Shown here: positions 33,099 through 42,660 of the stretch, in pieces
How positions within the stretch are numbered: the stretch's first letter is position 1
How the letters are laid out: every line of letters begins with the position of its first letter
Assembly (NCBI RefSeq): GCF_051027545.1
Contig: NZ_CP194902.1
Location: 558,001 to 622,000 of the forward strand
Reading direction: 5' to 3'
From: Methylocaldum sp002005105
GTDB taxonomy: Bacteria; Pseudomonadota; Gammaproteobacteria; Methylococcales; Methylococcaceae
Length of the DNA: 64,000 bases
Position numbers and translations under genes: made by a program
The notes under the pieces: generated by a model
Database searches by the model: none
Seen by the model: the letters and a program-made list of their open reading frames with translations, nothing else
Told to the model about the DNA's origin: nothing

Positions 33099-34463
33099 TC
33101 AGGTTTTGAAAAACTTCATAGTCCGATCGATCCTCTCCTTGGCTTCATGCAGGACGTTAAGGGTATGGGTCGGCGACAACCGACTATCCTTGAGTTTGGC
33201 GCATGCCGGAATGGAATTGATTGCCGGCAGCTCCGCCATGCGACGCGTACCGATATAGCTATGCAGCCTGGATAAGATCACGATATCGCTGAGAGCAAGG
33301 GCATTGCCGCTGTCGTGATACCATTCTTCAGCCAGCATCGGGATTTCGATCAAATCGGCCGGAAAATCCCACTTTTTCAGCAAGAAAGCCCCTACCGGAC
33401 CCCGAATATGAGGCATCGCCGACTCGATCTCGTCCGGACTCCAGTACTCGCGAGGAAACTTTTCGGCAAAATAGAGAAACGGCACTACGCCGATATCGGC
33501 AACCAATCCGGCTAACAAGGCTTCCTCTTCACTCACTCCTTCGTTCTCGGCGGCTAAAACATAACAGAGGCTGGATAGCTTGATGCTCGTTTCCCACTGC
33601 CTGTGAAGGGCTTGATTGATGTAAGGGTCTTGACCACGGAAAACCTGCCTCAGACAAAAGCTGGTCACCAGGTTCCGGGTCGCCGCCAGCCCCAAACGCA
33701 AAACTGCATCGTGGCAATTATTGATCGGACGAACAGGCAAGTACAGAGGGCTATTGGCGACGTGAACGAGTTTGGCGGCAACGGCGGGATCGAGTTGAAC
33801 GATGTTGACGACTTCACGGATGTCGACATCGTGTTGTATGGCCTGCCTTAGCTTGAAAGCCACGTCCGGCAAAGAGGGGATTCGCAGTTCTTCCTCGCCG
33901 TAAGACTGGGCGAAAGCCTGAAACAGCCGGCCTCCCCGAACAGCTTCCGGAATCCGCTCATCGTTGGAGTCTATTAGAGTTTGCGCCGATTCGTACCTGA
34001 CCACGCCTCGACTCATGATCTTGCTGGCGACGCGCAATATCTGAATTTCGGTCTGCGCGTACGCCGTGGCGCTGTACTGCTTGCCGCAGCACAAGGGAAA
34101 CCTCGCTTTGGCAGTATTTGCACTGATCTCGTAAGTTTTCCCGTCACCGAGATCCATCAGAACCGTCCCTCCCAAGAGGTAATGAATCGATTCGATCGGT
34201 TCCCCGGCCTTGAACAGAATCGTGCCGGGTCCATAAACCTCGGCCTTTCTCTCCAAAACGAATGCGTCCAATTCGTCTTCGCTGAGGGTGCGGATCGGAA
34301 ACAATTCTTTCAGGATGTCCAAGTTGATGGACATCCCCTCCCGTGACGAAGGAACGATTTTCGCAGCTTGCGGATAAGCGTCCGCCCCGTCCTCGACCGG
34401 TGTTTGCGTCTTGAGGCTGGCTGTTTGCCTCCTAGAACCGAAAATTCGTGTCAGCAAGCTCAT
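33099..34463 (-). CDS. HDOD-domain protein with N-terminal cyclic-nucleotide-binding-like domain (paralog 1)
   Basis: A 454-residue cytoplasmic protein. An N-terminal CNMP-binding-like beta roll (about 55-140: VYGPGTILFKAGEPIESIHYLLGG) is followed by an HDOD domain (about 200-400: LPDVAFKLRQAIQHDVDIREV, then DPAVAAKLVHVANSPLYLP). HDOD domains resemble HD phosphohydrolases but lack the metal-binding HD pair and usually act as signalling scaffolds. It is a paralog of the gene immediately upstream (44 bp away), with the same architecture, so the pair arose by tandem duplication and may act together. Confidence 0.88.
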   Translation of the reverse strand: MSLLTRIFGSRRQTASLKTQTPVEDGADAYPQAAKIVPSSREGMSINLDILKELFPIRTLSEDELDAFVLERKAEVYGPGTILFKAGEPIESIHYLLGGTVLMDLGDGKTYEISANTAKARFPLCCGKQYSATAYAQTEIQILRVASKIMSRGVVRYESAQTLIDSNDERIPEAVRGGRLFQAFAQSYGEEELRIPSLPDVAFKLRQAIQHDVDIREVVNIVQLDPAVAAKLVHVANSPLYLPVRPINNCHDAVLRLGLAATRNLVTSFCLRQVFRGQDPYINQALHRQWETSIKLSSLCYVLAAENEGVSEEEALLAGLVADIGVVPFLYFAEKFPREYWSPDEIESAMPHIRGPVGAFLLKKWDFPADLIEIPMLAEEWYHDSGNALALSDIVILSRLHSYIGTRRMAELPAINSIPACAKLKDSRLSPTHTLNVLHEAKERIDRTMKFFKT

Positions 34464-34507
34464 TTCTCAACTCTATCACAGGACACTGTCGAAAACTGTT
34501 ACATACA

Positions 34508-35917
34508 TTACTGACCGAATACCCTCAAGGTTTCGGCAATCTGCTCCTTGGCATCGTACAATACCTTGAGCGACTGCTCCGGAGTCAGCGTGGCATCTTT
34601 GAGCTTAGCGTATGCGGGTAATTCGGTGATCGGGGGCAAATCTCCCATCTTGGGCGTTCCGACATAACTGTGCCAGGCCGCTAGCCGGACGATATCGGCC
34701 AAACCCAGCCGATCCGTACCCGACGAGTAGTTCCATTGCTCGGCAATGATCGGAAGATCGAGATATTCGTCGGCAAACTCCCACTTAGCGAGCAAATATT
34801 GGCCGACCGGCCCTTGAATAATCGGCAGGGCTGCCTCGAGTTCCGCCGAGCCGTGATACTCAGACCGAAATTTTTCGGCAAAAGACAGAAAAGGAATGGC
34901 GCCGATGCGAACGATCAATCCGCCCAACAGCGCTTTATCGGGATCGACCTGACCGGTTCTCGCCGCCAGCACGGAAGAAATCACCGACAGTTGAAGGCTG
35001 CTCTTCCACACGTCCAACATGAGTTTTCTGATCTGCGGACTACCCGCGTTGAAGAGACCTTTCATACTCATGGTGAAAATGAGGTTGCGGGTCGCCACCA
35101 GACCTAGCCGAGCAATGGCGCTCTGACACGTCTTGACCGGCTCGGCCGTGAGATAGAGAGGAGAATTGGCCACTTGCACCAACTTAGTCGCAAGTACGGG
35201 ATCCATCTGCACGATTTTTGTCGCCTTTACGAAGTCGATCTCCTCGCGCATGGCCTGCCTTAATTTGAAGGCCACGGACGGAAAAGCCGGCAAGTCGAGC
35301 TTGCCTTTATGAAAGGTACGGCAGAAGACATAAAACAAATTGCTCCCACCCAGTTCACGAGGAAGCGGCGATCGAGTCAAATCGGGCGGAACTATCGTCC
35401 GGGCGCTCGATCTCTCCGCATACTGTCGCAAGATCACTGCGGGCACGCGCAGCACCCAAACGTCCGTCCAGGCATTCGCCGCAATCGAACTCAGCCCGTC
35501 GCGATTCAGCGGGAAGCGTGCGGCATCGCTATCCGAATCCACCTTCGTCTTGCCGCCACGTTCCGGCCCGACCATAACCGTGCCTTTAAGCAGAAACACT
35601 GCCGTCTCGGGCATTTCAGAGCCACGAAGCACGGTCGAACCTGCCGGATAGAACTCCATTAGGCGCCCGGAAGCGAAGGCGATCAGTTCCTCCTCGCTCA
35701 GTGTTGCCAGCGGCGCCAAACGCTTAAGAATTTCGGGAGGAACCGGCTCGGTTCGGATGAGCGTGGGCTCGACACTGGGCGAGTCCAACAGAAACGAATC
35801 CGAAGGATCCTGAATATCGGAACGAGCAGCGGTCCTTTTAGCGGCGACCAACTTGAAGCCGAGCCAGCCCGCCACACCGAGACTGAGGATACCGATTGCC
35901 AATACGAGGGTATTCAT
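34508..35917 (-). CDS. HDOD-domain protein with membrane anchor and cNMP-binding-like domain (paralog 2)
   Basis: A 469-residue protein. Unlike its downstream paralog it begins with a transmembrane helix (about residues 2-25: LVLAIGILSLGVAGWLGFKL). A cyclic-nucleotide-binding-like domain follows (about 75-170: EFYPAGSTVLRGSEMPETAVF), then an HDOD domain (LPAFPSVAFKLRQAMREEID, DPVLATKLVQVANSPLYLT). One copy of the pair is thus membrane-tied and the other soluble. Ligand and partner are unknown. It begins its operon; the 112 bp to gcvT show no terminator that I can see. Confidence 0.88.
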   Translation of the reverse strand: MNTLVLAIGILSLGVAGWLGFKLVAAKRTAARSDIQDPSDSFLLDSPSVEPTLIRTEPVPPEILKRLAPLATLSEEELIAFASGRLMEFYPAGSTVLRGSEMPETAVFLLKGTVMVGPERGGKTKVDSDSDAARFPLNRDGLSSIAANAWTDVWVLRVPAVILRQYAERSSARTIVPPDLTRSPLPRELGGSNLFYVFCRTFHKGKLDLPAFPSVAFKLRQAMREEIDFVKATKIVQMDPVLATKLVQVANSPLYLTAEPVKTCQSAIARLGLVATRNLIFTMSMKGLFNAGSPQIRKLMLDVWKSSLQLSVISSVLAARTGQVDPDKALLGGLIVRIGAIPFLSFAEKFRSEYHGSAELEAALPIIQGPVGQYLLAKWEFADEYLDLPIIAEQWNYSSGTDRLGLADIVRLAAWHSYVGTPKMGDLPPITELPAYAKLKDATLTPEQSLKVLYDAKEQIAETLRVFGQ

Positions 35918-36029
35918 CTATAGCCGCTCACACTCCAAGGCGGAATATTATTTTCGTTTATGTGACACGCCTCACATACAACTCGGCGAGCCCATGCTAA
36001 CCACCCTATAAATACTAGCTTAATAGCTG

Positions 36030-37130
36030 CTAAATTCGATCCAAGCCGAAAGCCGCGTGCCCCTGCCTGACAAAACGTGGCGGCGTAATCCACGCCTCTT
36101 TCGATTGGCCGCGAATCTCTACCCAGGCACGCTCATAGCTGCCGGGAGGCAGACGAGCAAAGCCGACCGAGCGATTCAGTGTAGGCGAGAAAATCCCGCT
36201 CGTGACAACACCTTCACCAAACGGCGGAACGACGACCTTCTGCCCATGGCGCAGCACGCCTTTATCGTTCAACACGAGTCCCACAAAACGGCGCAGTTGC
36301 CCGATTTTCCGCTGCTCCTCCAAGGCCTTGCGACCGATAAACTGCCGCTCGACCGGCTCCCAGGCCACGGTCCAACCCAGTCCGGATTCCAAAGGGCTTA
36401 CGGTCTCGTCCATGTCCAATCCATAAAGCCGCATTCCGGCTTCAAGACGCAAGGTATCCCTCGCCCCAAGCCCGCAGGGTCTAAAACCGTTAGCGATCAG
36501 TACTGCCCACAGGGCAGCAGCATCGGCCTGAGGCAAGATGATTTCCAAACCGTCTTCGCCGGTATATCCGCTGCAAGATATGAACCAATCGCCAGCCTCG
36601 GCAAATTCGAACGGCGCCAAGGACATAACGGCCACATGCAATTCGGAAGGCAGGCCATCACGCGCTTTGCGCCTCGTTTCCGGCCCTTGCGCCGCGATAA
36701 TCGCGAGATCCTGCCTGGGCAGGACGCCCACGGAGAATCCAGAGACCTGCCGCTGTATCCAAGAGATGACCTTGTCGCGAGTAGCGGCATTGCTCACAAT
36801 CCGAAACCGATCCCCTGCCCTGCGGAAAACGGTCAAGTCATCCAGTATCCCGCCGCTCTCGTTAAGCACGCAGCTATACAGAGCCTTGCCGGGACCGCTC
36901 AATCGATCGACATCGTTCGCCAGGAGCATTCTCAGAAACCGCCCGCAATCCGCGCCGTCGAGATCTATGACGGTCATGTGCGACACATCGAAAACACCGG
37001 CATCCCGGCGCACGGCGTGATGCTCCTCCAGTTGCGAACCATAATGAAGCGGCAACTCCCAACCCGCGAACTCCACCATGCGTCCGCCGGCCTGCCGGTG
37101 GATCTCATTCAAGATTGTTTTGCGCACCAT
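36030..37130 (-). CDS. gcvT: Aminomethyltransferase (glycine cleavage T protein)
   Basis: A 366-residue folate-dependent T protein of the glycine cleavage system, which releases ammonia and passes the methylene group to tetrahydrofolate. MVRKTILNEIHRQAGGRMVEFAGW, of which the part after GGRM is the family signature, opens the protein; VSHMTVIDLDG, GYTGEDGLEIILP and LRLEAGMRLYG follow. The other gcv genes are not adjacent here. No glycine riboswitch is visible in the short upstream space. It stands alone between hppA and the HDOD pair. Confidence 0.94.
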   Translation of the reverse strand: MVRKTILNEIHRQAGGRMVEFAGWELPLHYGSQLEEHHAVRRDAGVFDVSHMTVIDLDGADCGRFLRMLLANDVDRLSGPGKALYSCVLNESGGILDDLTVFRRAGDRFRIVSNAATRDKVISWIQRQVSGFSVGVLPRQDLAIIAAQGPETRRKARDGLPSELHVAVMSLAPFEFAEAGDWFISCSGYTGEDGLEIILPQADAAALWAVLIANGFRPCGLGARDTLRLEAGMRLYGLDMDETVSPLESGLGWTVAWEPVERQFIGRKALEEQRKIGQLRRFVGLVLNDKGVLRHGQKVVVPPFGEGVVTSGIFSPTLNRSVGFARLPPGSYERAWVEIRGQSKEAWITPPRFVRQGHAAFGLDRI

Positions 37131-37222
37131 GGGTTCAAACCTGATATTAACGAATGAATATTCGGTTAGACCTAATCGCTCGCCTATTCCGACTAGACAA
37201 AGGAATCAAAAATGCATGAAAC

Positions 37223-37249
37223 AAAGAGGCCGGCAAAGCCGGCCTCTTT
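37223..37249 (-). terminator. Intrinsic terminator of the pfp-hppA unit
   Basis: A perfect 12-bp stem (AAAGAGGCCGGC with GCCGGCCTCTTT) around an AAA loop, 20 bp past the hppA stop. The T tract on the 3' side is short (TTTGTTTC), but stem strength and place support termination. Confidence 0.8.
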
Positions 37250-37268
37250 AACTGGATCGTCGCGTCAC

Positions 37269-39401
37269 TTACAGTAACGGAATGATCAAAAGAGCCACGA
37301 TATTGATGATCTTGATCATCGGATTGACGGCCGGGCCCGCCGTGTCCTTGTACGGGTCGCCGACGGTATCGCCGGTCACCGCCGCCTTATGGGCTTCGGA
37401 CCCCTTGCCGCCGTGATGGCCGTCCTCTATATATTTTTTCGCGTTATCCCAGGCACCGCCTCCGGTGGTCATGGAAATGGCCACGAACAGCCCGGTAATG
37501 ATCGAACCGATGAGTACGCCGCCCAATGCCTCCTTACCGAGCAGCAACCCCACCAGAATGGGTATCGCCACGGGCAACAGGGATGGCACGATCATCTCCT
37601 TGATCGCGGCCACGGTCAGCATGTCCACCGCCTTCGAATAATCGGGCTTGGCTGTATAGTCCATGATGCCGGGAATCTCGCGGAACTGCCGCCGAACCTC
37701 GTTAACGATTCCGCCTGCGGCACGGCCCACGGCCTCCATGGCCAAAGCACCGAACAGATAAGGCACCAAGCCGCCGATGAAAAGCCCGATGACCACCATG
37801 TGGTTCGACAAGTCGAAGGTAATGCCGCCGCCCAAATTATGGGTGTAGTCGGCGAACAGCACGAGCGCGGCAAGCCCTGCGGAGCCGATGGCGTACCCCT
37901 TGGTTACCGCTTTGGTGGTATTGCCGACGGCATCGAGAGGATCGGTGATGTTACGGATTTCGGCGGGCAAATCGGCCATCTCAGCGATGCCCCCGGCGTT
38001 GTCCGTAATGGGACCGTAGGCGTCCAGCGCCACGATCATGCCGGTCATGGACAGCATTGCCGTGGCCGCCACGGCGATTCCGAACAAACCGGCCAGCTCG
38101 TAGGCTCCCCAGATGCTGGCACATACGGCAACAACGGGGCCCGCCGTCGACTTCATGGAGATGCCAAGCCCCGCGATGATGTTGGTAGCGTGCCCGGTGG
38201 TCGACGCCGATGCGATATGCTGAACCGGCTTGAATTCGGTTGCCGTGTAGTATTCGGTGATGGCGACCATCACCCCTGTAAGAACAAGACCGATGAGGGC
38301 GGAGAAATAGATGCTGTGGGCCGAAATCGATTCGCCCGCAAACGAAACATCGCCACCGAACAATGCCAGAGTGACCGGATAGAACGCCAGGGCGGACAAG
38401 CCGCCGGAGACGATGACGCCTTTGTAGAGGCCGCTCATGATCTTGCGTCCCTCGGCAACCTCCACGAAAGAAGTGCCGATAATGGATGCAATGATGGAAA
38501 TTCCGCCGAGCACCAAGGGATAAGCGATGGCGTTCTCCGACCCGGCGGTGAGCAGGCTGGCCAGCAGCATGGTGGCGACGATCGTCACCGCGTAGGTCTC
38601 GAACAAGTCGGCGGCCATGCCGGCACAATCGCCCACGTTGTCGCCCACGTTGTCGGCGATGACCGCAGGATTTCGGGGATCGTCCTCGGGAATCCCGGCC
38701 TCGACCTTGCCCACCAAATCGGCGCCCACGTCGGCGCCCTTGGTAAAGATGCCGCCGCCCAAACGGGCGAAGATGGAAATCAAAGAACCACCGAAGGCGA
38801 GTCCCACCAGTGCGTGCAACGGATCGTCGACGCCGGAGGCTTTCAGGATCACATAGTAACCGGCGACACCCAAAAGGCCCAATCCGACCACCAACAGGCC
38901 GGTGATGGCACCGCCCCGGAAAGCCACGGTGAAAGCGGCATTCATGCCTTGATATGCGGCCTGTGCAGTGCGGGAATTGGAGCGCACCGAGATGTTCATG
39001 CCGATGTAACCGGCAACGCCGGACAGCACCGCACCGACGGCAAAGCCGATGGCGACAGCCCACCCGAGGGCGACACCGATAACGAGGAAGAGAACCCCGC
39101 CGACCAGACCGATCGTCTTGTACTGGCGGTTCAGATAAGCTTTGGCGCCTTGCTGAATGGCGGAGGCAATTTCCACCATGCGCTCATTGCCCGGCGATTG
39201 AATATTAATCCAGGCAATGGAAAGGATTCCGTAGATCAGGGCGGCAACCGCAGCCGTGAACGCGAAAGCCACTCCCCAGCCGATTGTGAAACCGATGTAT
39301 AGGAACTCGATGAGTCCCAAACCGGCGATCATTTTACAGCGACGGTCATTCAGCACTAACCGGACGCCCTCTTGCGCGCGGGCGACGAGTAAATAAGCCA
39401 T
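37269..39401 (-). CDS. hppA: K+-independent H+-translocating membrane pyrophosphatase
   Basis: A membrane-integral proton pump of about 16 helices driven by pyrophosphate hydrolysis. The substrate site is intact (ADVGADLVGKVEAGIPEDD, ADNVGDNVGDCAGMAADLF). The segment GNTTKAVTKGYAIGSAGL has Lys where K+-dependent enzymes have Ala, the mark of the K+-independent class. I annotate the ATG at 39401 (710 residues) because a strong GAGGAGG site lies just upstream; the ATG at 39332 (687 residues, MIAGLGLIEFLYIG) fits the usual family start but has no comparable site, so the 23-residue extension needs care. It follows pfp by 59 bp; the pair recycles PPi energy, as described in Methylococcus. Confidence 0.95.
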   Translation of the reverse strand: MAYLLVARAQEGVRLVLNDRRCKMIAGLGLIEFLYIGFTIGWGVAFAFTAAVAALIYGILSIAWINIQSPGNERMVEIASAIQQGAKAYLNRQYKTIGLVGGVLFLVIGVALGWAVAIGFAVGAVLSGVAGYIGMNISVRSNSRTAQAAYQGMNAAFTVAFRGGAITGLLVVGLGLLGVAGYYVILKASGVDDPLHALVGLAFGGSLISIFARLGGGIFTKGADVGADLVGKVEAGIPEDDPRNPAVIADNVGDNVGDCAGMAADLFETYAVTIVATMLLASLLTAGSENAIAYPLVLGGISIIASIIGTSFVEVAEGRKIMSGLYKGVIVSGGLSALAFYPVTLALFGGDVSFAGESISAHSIYFSALIGLVLTGVMVAITEYYTATEFKPVQHIASASTTGHATNIIAGLGISMKSTAGPVVAVCASIWGAYELAGLFGIAVAATAMLSMTGMIVALDAYGPITDNAGGIAEMADLPAEIRNITDPLDAVGNTTKAVTKGYAIGSAGLAALVLFADYTHNLGGGITFDLSNHMVVIGLFIGGLVPYLFGALAMEAVGRAAGGIVNEVRRQFREIPGIMDYTAKPDYSKAVDMLTVAAIKEMIVPSLLPVAIPILVGLLLGKEALGGVLIGSIITGLFVAISMTTGGGAWDNAKKYIEDGHHGGKGSEAHKAAVTGDTVGDPYKDTAGPAVNPMIKIINIVALLIIPLL

Positions 39402-39460
39402 TTTCTCCTCCTCTTTTTTGCTTTCTTGTTTTTACGTCACATGGGGCATGAACTCGGAAA

Positions 39461-40723
39461 TCAAACTGCAAATTGGCTGGTCAGCTTCTTGGGAACCGAC
39501 GCATTTTTCAACACGACGTAATTCGGCAAGCCATCTTTGTACGGCGGGTAATCTTCGCCCTCTATCAAAGGGAGCAAATAGGCGCGACAAGCATCGGTAA
39601 TGCCAAAGCCGTCTGGAGAAATGAATTCCCGCGGCATCTTCTTTTCCACATTGGCCACGTCCGACAAGTCGGCGTGACCGATCTTCCACCGATAGGGCGA
39701 ATCGGAAATACGATCGATCGTGGGCATGACCGCATTCCGGCCATCCAAAGCCAGTTCGACGGCGGCCTTACCGAGGCCGTAAGCCTGTTCGACATCGGTT
39801 CTGGAAGCAATGTGCCGGGCGGCGCGCTGCAGATAATCGGCCACGGCCCAGTGATACCTGTGGCCCAGCGAGCTCTTGATCAGAGCGGCAATGACCGGGG
39901 CGACACCGCCAAGCTGGGTGTGGCCGAAAACGTCTTTGATACCGGCATCGGCGAGAAACTTGCCGTCCGCCCCCTTTACGCCTTCCGAGACCACTACCGA
40001 GCAATAGCCGTAACGCTTGACCCTCTCGTCGACCGCGGCCAGAAACTCGGTTTGATCGAAGGGAATTTCGGGAAACAGGATCACCAGCGGGATATCGTGT
40101 TCCGCATCGGCCGCCAATCCTCCGGCGGCAGCGATCCAGCCAGCATGGCGCCCCATGACCTCGATCACGAATATCTTGGTTGAAGTGGCCGCCATCGAGG
40201 CCACGTCGAAGCTCGCTTCACGGGTGGAAACCGCAATGTACTTGGCTACGGAACCGAAACCGGGACAGTTGTCGGTAATGGGCAGGTCGTTATCGACTGT
40301 CTTGGGAATATGAATGGCGCACAATGGATAACCCATCTTCTCCGAAAGCTGAGACACTTTCAGACAGGTATCGGCCGAATCGCCGCCGCCGTTGTAGAAG
40401 AAATAGCCGATGTCGTGGGCCTTGAAGACTTCAATCAGCCGTTCGTATTGCGCCTTGCTCTCCTCGAGTCCCTTCAGCTTGTAGCGGCAGGAGCCGAAAG
40501 CGCCGCCCGGCGTGTGCCGCAGCCCGGCAATGGCTTGATCGGATTCCTGAGCCGTGTCGATAAGATCTTCGGTCAACGCACCGATAATGCCATTCCGCCC
40601 GGCATAAACACTACCAATATGATTACGGTGCCGCCGCGCGGTTTCGATCACACCGCATGCCGATGCGTTAATGACGGCGGTTACACCGCCGGATTGGGCA
40701 TAAAATGCATTCCGAATGGCCAT
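39461..40723 (-). CDS. pfp: Pyrophosphate-dependent 6-phosphofructokinase
   Basis: A 420-residue PFK-A-fold enzyme that reversibly phosphorylates fructose 6-phosphate with PPi. YAQSGGVTAVINAS binds phosphate; the YNGGGDSADTC loop has the Asp that favours PPi over ATP; PKTVDNDLP holds the catalytic Asp. MGRHAGWIAAAGG and FPEIPF are typical of the long PPi-type enzyme of methanotrophs. An AAGGG ribosome site precedes the ATG. It is the first gene of a unit with hppA, so pyrophosphate made or used by PFK is linked to the proton gradient. In Methylococcus this enzyme also acts on sedoheptulose phosphate. Confidence 0.93.
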   Translation of the reverse strand: MAIRNAFYAQSGGVTAVINASACGVIETARRHRNHIGSVYAGRNGIIGALTEDLIDTAQESDQAIAGLRHTPGGAFGSCRYKLKGLEESKAQYERLIEVFKAHDIGYFFYNGGGDSADTCLKVSQLSEKMGYPLCAIHIPKTVDNDLPITDNCPGFGSVAKYIAVSTREASFDVASMAATSTKIFVIEVMGRHAGWIAAAGGLAADAEHDIPLVILFPEIPFDQTEFLAAVDERVKRYGYCSVVVSEGVKGADGKFLADAGIKDVFGHTQLGGVAPVIAALIKSSLGHRYHWAVADYLQRAARHIASRTDVEQAYGLGKAAVELALDGRNAVMPTIDRISDSPYRWKIGHADLSDVANVEKKMPREFISPDGFGITDACRAYLLPLIEGEDYPPYKDGLPNYVVLKNASVPKKLTSQFAV

Positions 40724-41154
40724 GGCCGCCCTTTATCGTTCTAAAGTCCTAATAAAAAGCCTACATTAGAACAATTACCCTTGCAGTACAAGGCGCTTAG
40801 GCTAACCGCCAAGGGTATTTGCACCATACGGCTATATTGGAATTGACAGCCAGATACGATGATTGTTTTCCACAGCGTCCGATGTTGTCTTTAGCCTTTC
40901 TACTGCGCCTCCTCCCGTGACACGCCGAGCAATGCGCCGGGACGATTCGCCGCGTCTGAGATGTTTACACAGATGCGGCATAAGGGTGATCCGTGTCGCC
41001 GAGCCATTAAGGCGGCACGGGCGACAATGTGCTGAGCGTCTTGCCCGGAGTCCGGAGCAACGACAGAATCGGCGGCGGTCCTCGAGTCAACGCGACAAAT
41101 GCGTCGTGCAAGAACTGACTCTATTCGGCCATGAAAGCGGCCTCGGTCACCCGC
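40724..41154. other. Intergenic region upstream of pfp; no supported gene
   Basis: A 431-bp space between pfp and the end of the methyltransferase gene. It should hold the pfp-hppA promoter, but I found no convincing -35/-10 pair. An imperfect hairpin (CGTGTCGCC with GGCGGCACG, near 40997-41025) is visible. The one longer frame (40863-41213, plus) lacks a ribosome site and runs into the neighbouring gene on the other strand. Confidence 0.55.
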
Positions 41155-41850
41155 TTAACGCTGGGTTTCCAGCAAAGAAAGTCGGCCCGACACGACGAGA
41201 TGACGATCGCTGACGATAGTGACGGCAAAATCGGCTAGGCCGGCTTTCTCCAATTGCGCGCGGATTTCATCCGGCCGGTAAGCCGCACGAAGGGAGTTCG
41301 AGAAATCCCGTTTCAGCACCTCCGGCGCGTCGGCCGCATACTGCCGGACCAGTTCGTTTAGCTGCTCTTCGCTCTCGGGCCGCAGCAGGTCCATAATAAA
41401 AATCGGCGCGCCGGATTTTCCCCACCGCTTCACGGACGCCCATAACACCATGGGATCGGCCAGGTGATGGAGCAGCGAATTCGAGATCACCGCATCGTAA
41501 GACGTCAGCGGTAAGGTGGCATCGGGAAGATAGGCTCTGATCAGCCGGATACGCTGCTCCAAGCCTGCCGAGCGAACGGCTTTACGGCCGAACTCGAGCA
41601 TGGCTTCGGCGCCGTCCACGCCGTCGATCCGGCAATTCGGAAAGGCGCGGGCGAAACGCACGGTTACGTCGGCCGAACCGCAGCCTAAGTCGAGAACTGC
41701 GCCGGCCAGCGTGTCGTCCGGAAACGCGGATCGAAACAGGGAGACGAAATGATCGTGCGGCTCGGAAAAATCCGCTTCCGCATAGGCACGGGCCTGATCT
41801 TCCTCGTCCATCAATTCCGGCTCGGGTACACGCTGCATGTTCGGCTCCAT
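41155..41850 (-). CDS. Class I SAM-dependent methyltransferase
   Basis: A 231-residue Rossmann-fold methyltransferase. Motif I is AVLDLGCGSADVTVRFA (about 60), the acidic post-I loop reads IDGVDGAEAML, and SNSLLHHLADPMVLWA is motif IV-like. The acceptor cannot be told from sequence; the DLLRPESEEQLNELV segment is seen in small-molecule methyltransferases of the UbiE-like group. Start chosen at the ATG 41850 rather than a TTG two codons upstream. It lies 23 bp downstream of radC and is probably co-transcribed. Confidence 0.83.
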   Translation of the reverse strand: MEPNMQRVPEPELMDEEDQARAYAEADFSEPHDHFVSLFRSAFPDDTLAGAVLDLGCGSADVTVRFARAFPNCRIDGVDGAEAMLEFGRKAVRSAGLEQRIRLIRAYLPDATLPLTSYDAVISNSLLHHLADPMVLWASVKRWGKSGAPIFIMDLLRPESEEQLNELVRQYAADAPEVLKRDFSNSLRAAYRPDEIRAQLEKAGLADFAVTIVSDRHLVVSGRLSLLETQR

Positions 41851-41873
41851 CGACAAGATCGCTTAGCAACGCA

Positions 41874-42548
41874 CTATATCAACCCGTGCTCAGCGAAAGA
41901 ATAGGCTTCCCCGTCACCAACGATGAAATGATCGAGCACGCGTATATCGATGAGCGACAAGGCTTGCTTGAGCCTGTGCGTGATGTGCTTGTCGGCCTCG
42001 CTGGGTTCGGCGATGCCCGAAGGATGGTTGTGGGCGAATATCACGGCCGCGGCATTGAAGGACAAGGCCTTTTTAACCACTTCCCTAGGATAGACGCTGG
42101 CTCCATCTATGGTGCCCCGGAACAGTTCTTCAAATTCGATGATCCGGTGCTGATTGTCGAGAAAGAGAGCCGCGAATACCTCGTGAGGATGGCTGCGCAA
42201 CTGCGCGGCGAGATAGCGGCGGGTCAGGTCGGGACTGGTTAGCGCGCTTCCGCGCCGGAGCGTCTCCTTGAGATGTCTTCGGGCCATTTCGAGCACGGCC
42301 TGAAGCAAGGCATATTTGGCCGTCCCGAGCCCGCGGCTGCGGCTGAACCGTTCGAAGTCGCTTTCCAGCAATGCCCTCAGCGAGCCGAACTCGTTGAGCA
42401 GTTCGCGAGACAGATCCACCGCAGTCTTGCCTTTGACCCCCGTGCGCAGGAAAATCGCCAGCAGCTCCGCATCCGACAACGCCAGCGGTCCTTTTTGAAG
42501 CAGCTTTTCCCGCGGTCTTTCGTCGTCGGGCCAATCCGTGATGGGCAT
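41874..42548 (-). CDS. radC: RadC family protein (JAB1/MPN domain)
   Basis: A 224-residue protein named RadC. An N-terminal helix-hairpin-helix part (about 25-95: RSRGLGTAKYALLQAVLEMA) precedes a JAB/MPN metalloprotease-like domain with the metal motif FAHNHPSGIAEPSEAD (about 173). The early proposal of a DNA-repair role has not held up, and the cellular substrate is unknown. It is divergent from coaBC over 112 bp, the same arrangement as in E. coli. Confidence 0.93.
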   Translation of the reverse strand: MPITDWPDDERPREKLLQKGPLALSDAELLAIFLRTGVKGKTAVDLSRELLNEFGSLRALLESDFERFSRSRGLGTAKYALLQAVLEMARRHLKETLRRGSALTSPDLTRRYLAAQLRSHPHEVFAALFLDNQHRIIEFEELFRGTIDGASVYPREVVKKALSFNAAAVIFAHNHPSGIAEPSEADKHITHRLKQALSLIDIRVLDHFIVGDGEAYSFAEHGLI

Positions 42549-42660
42549 AGCTCCCCCCGTCCAATAAAGTGTTTCAAACCGAATCGCAGCAAAGCATAGA
42601 AGCCGTAACGCAAACTTGCCATAATGCGGCGGCTCAACCTCTTATCGAAACCAGCCAACA

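Noticed and set aside
37131..37222. Glycine riboswitch upstream of gcvT
   Set aside because: The space is only about 90 bp and lacks the conserved glycine aptamer sequence.
37389..39302. A 637-codon frame antisense to hppA
   Set aside because: Very His/Gly/Gln-rich translation typical of a shadow of a membrane protein gene.
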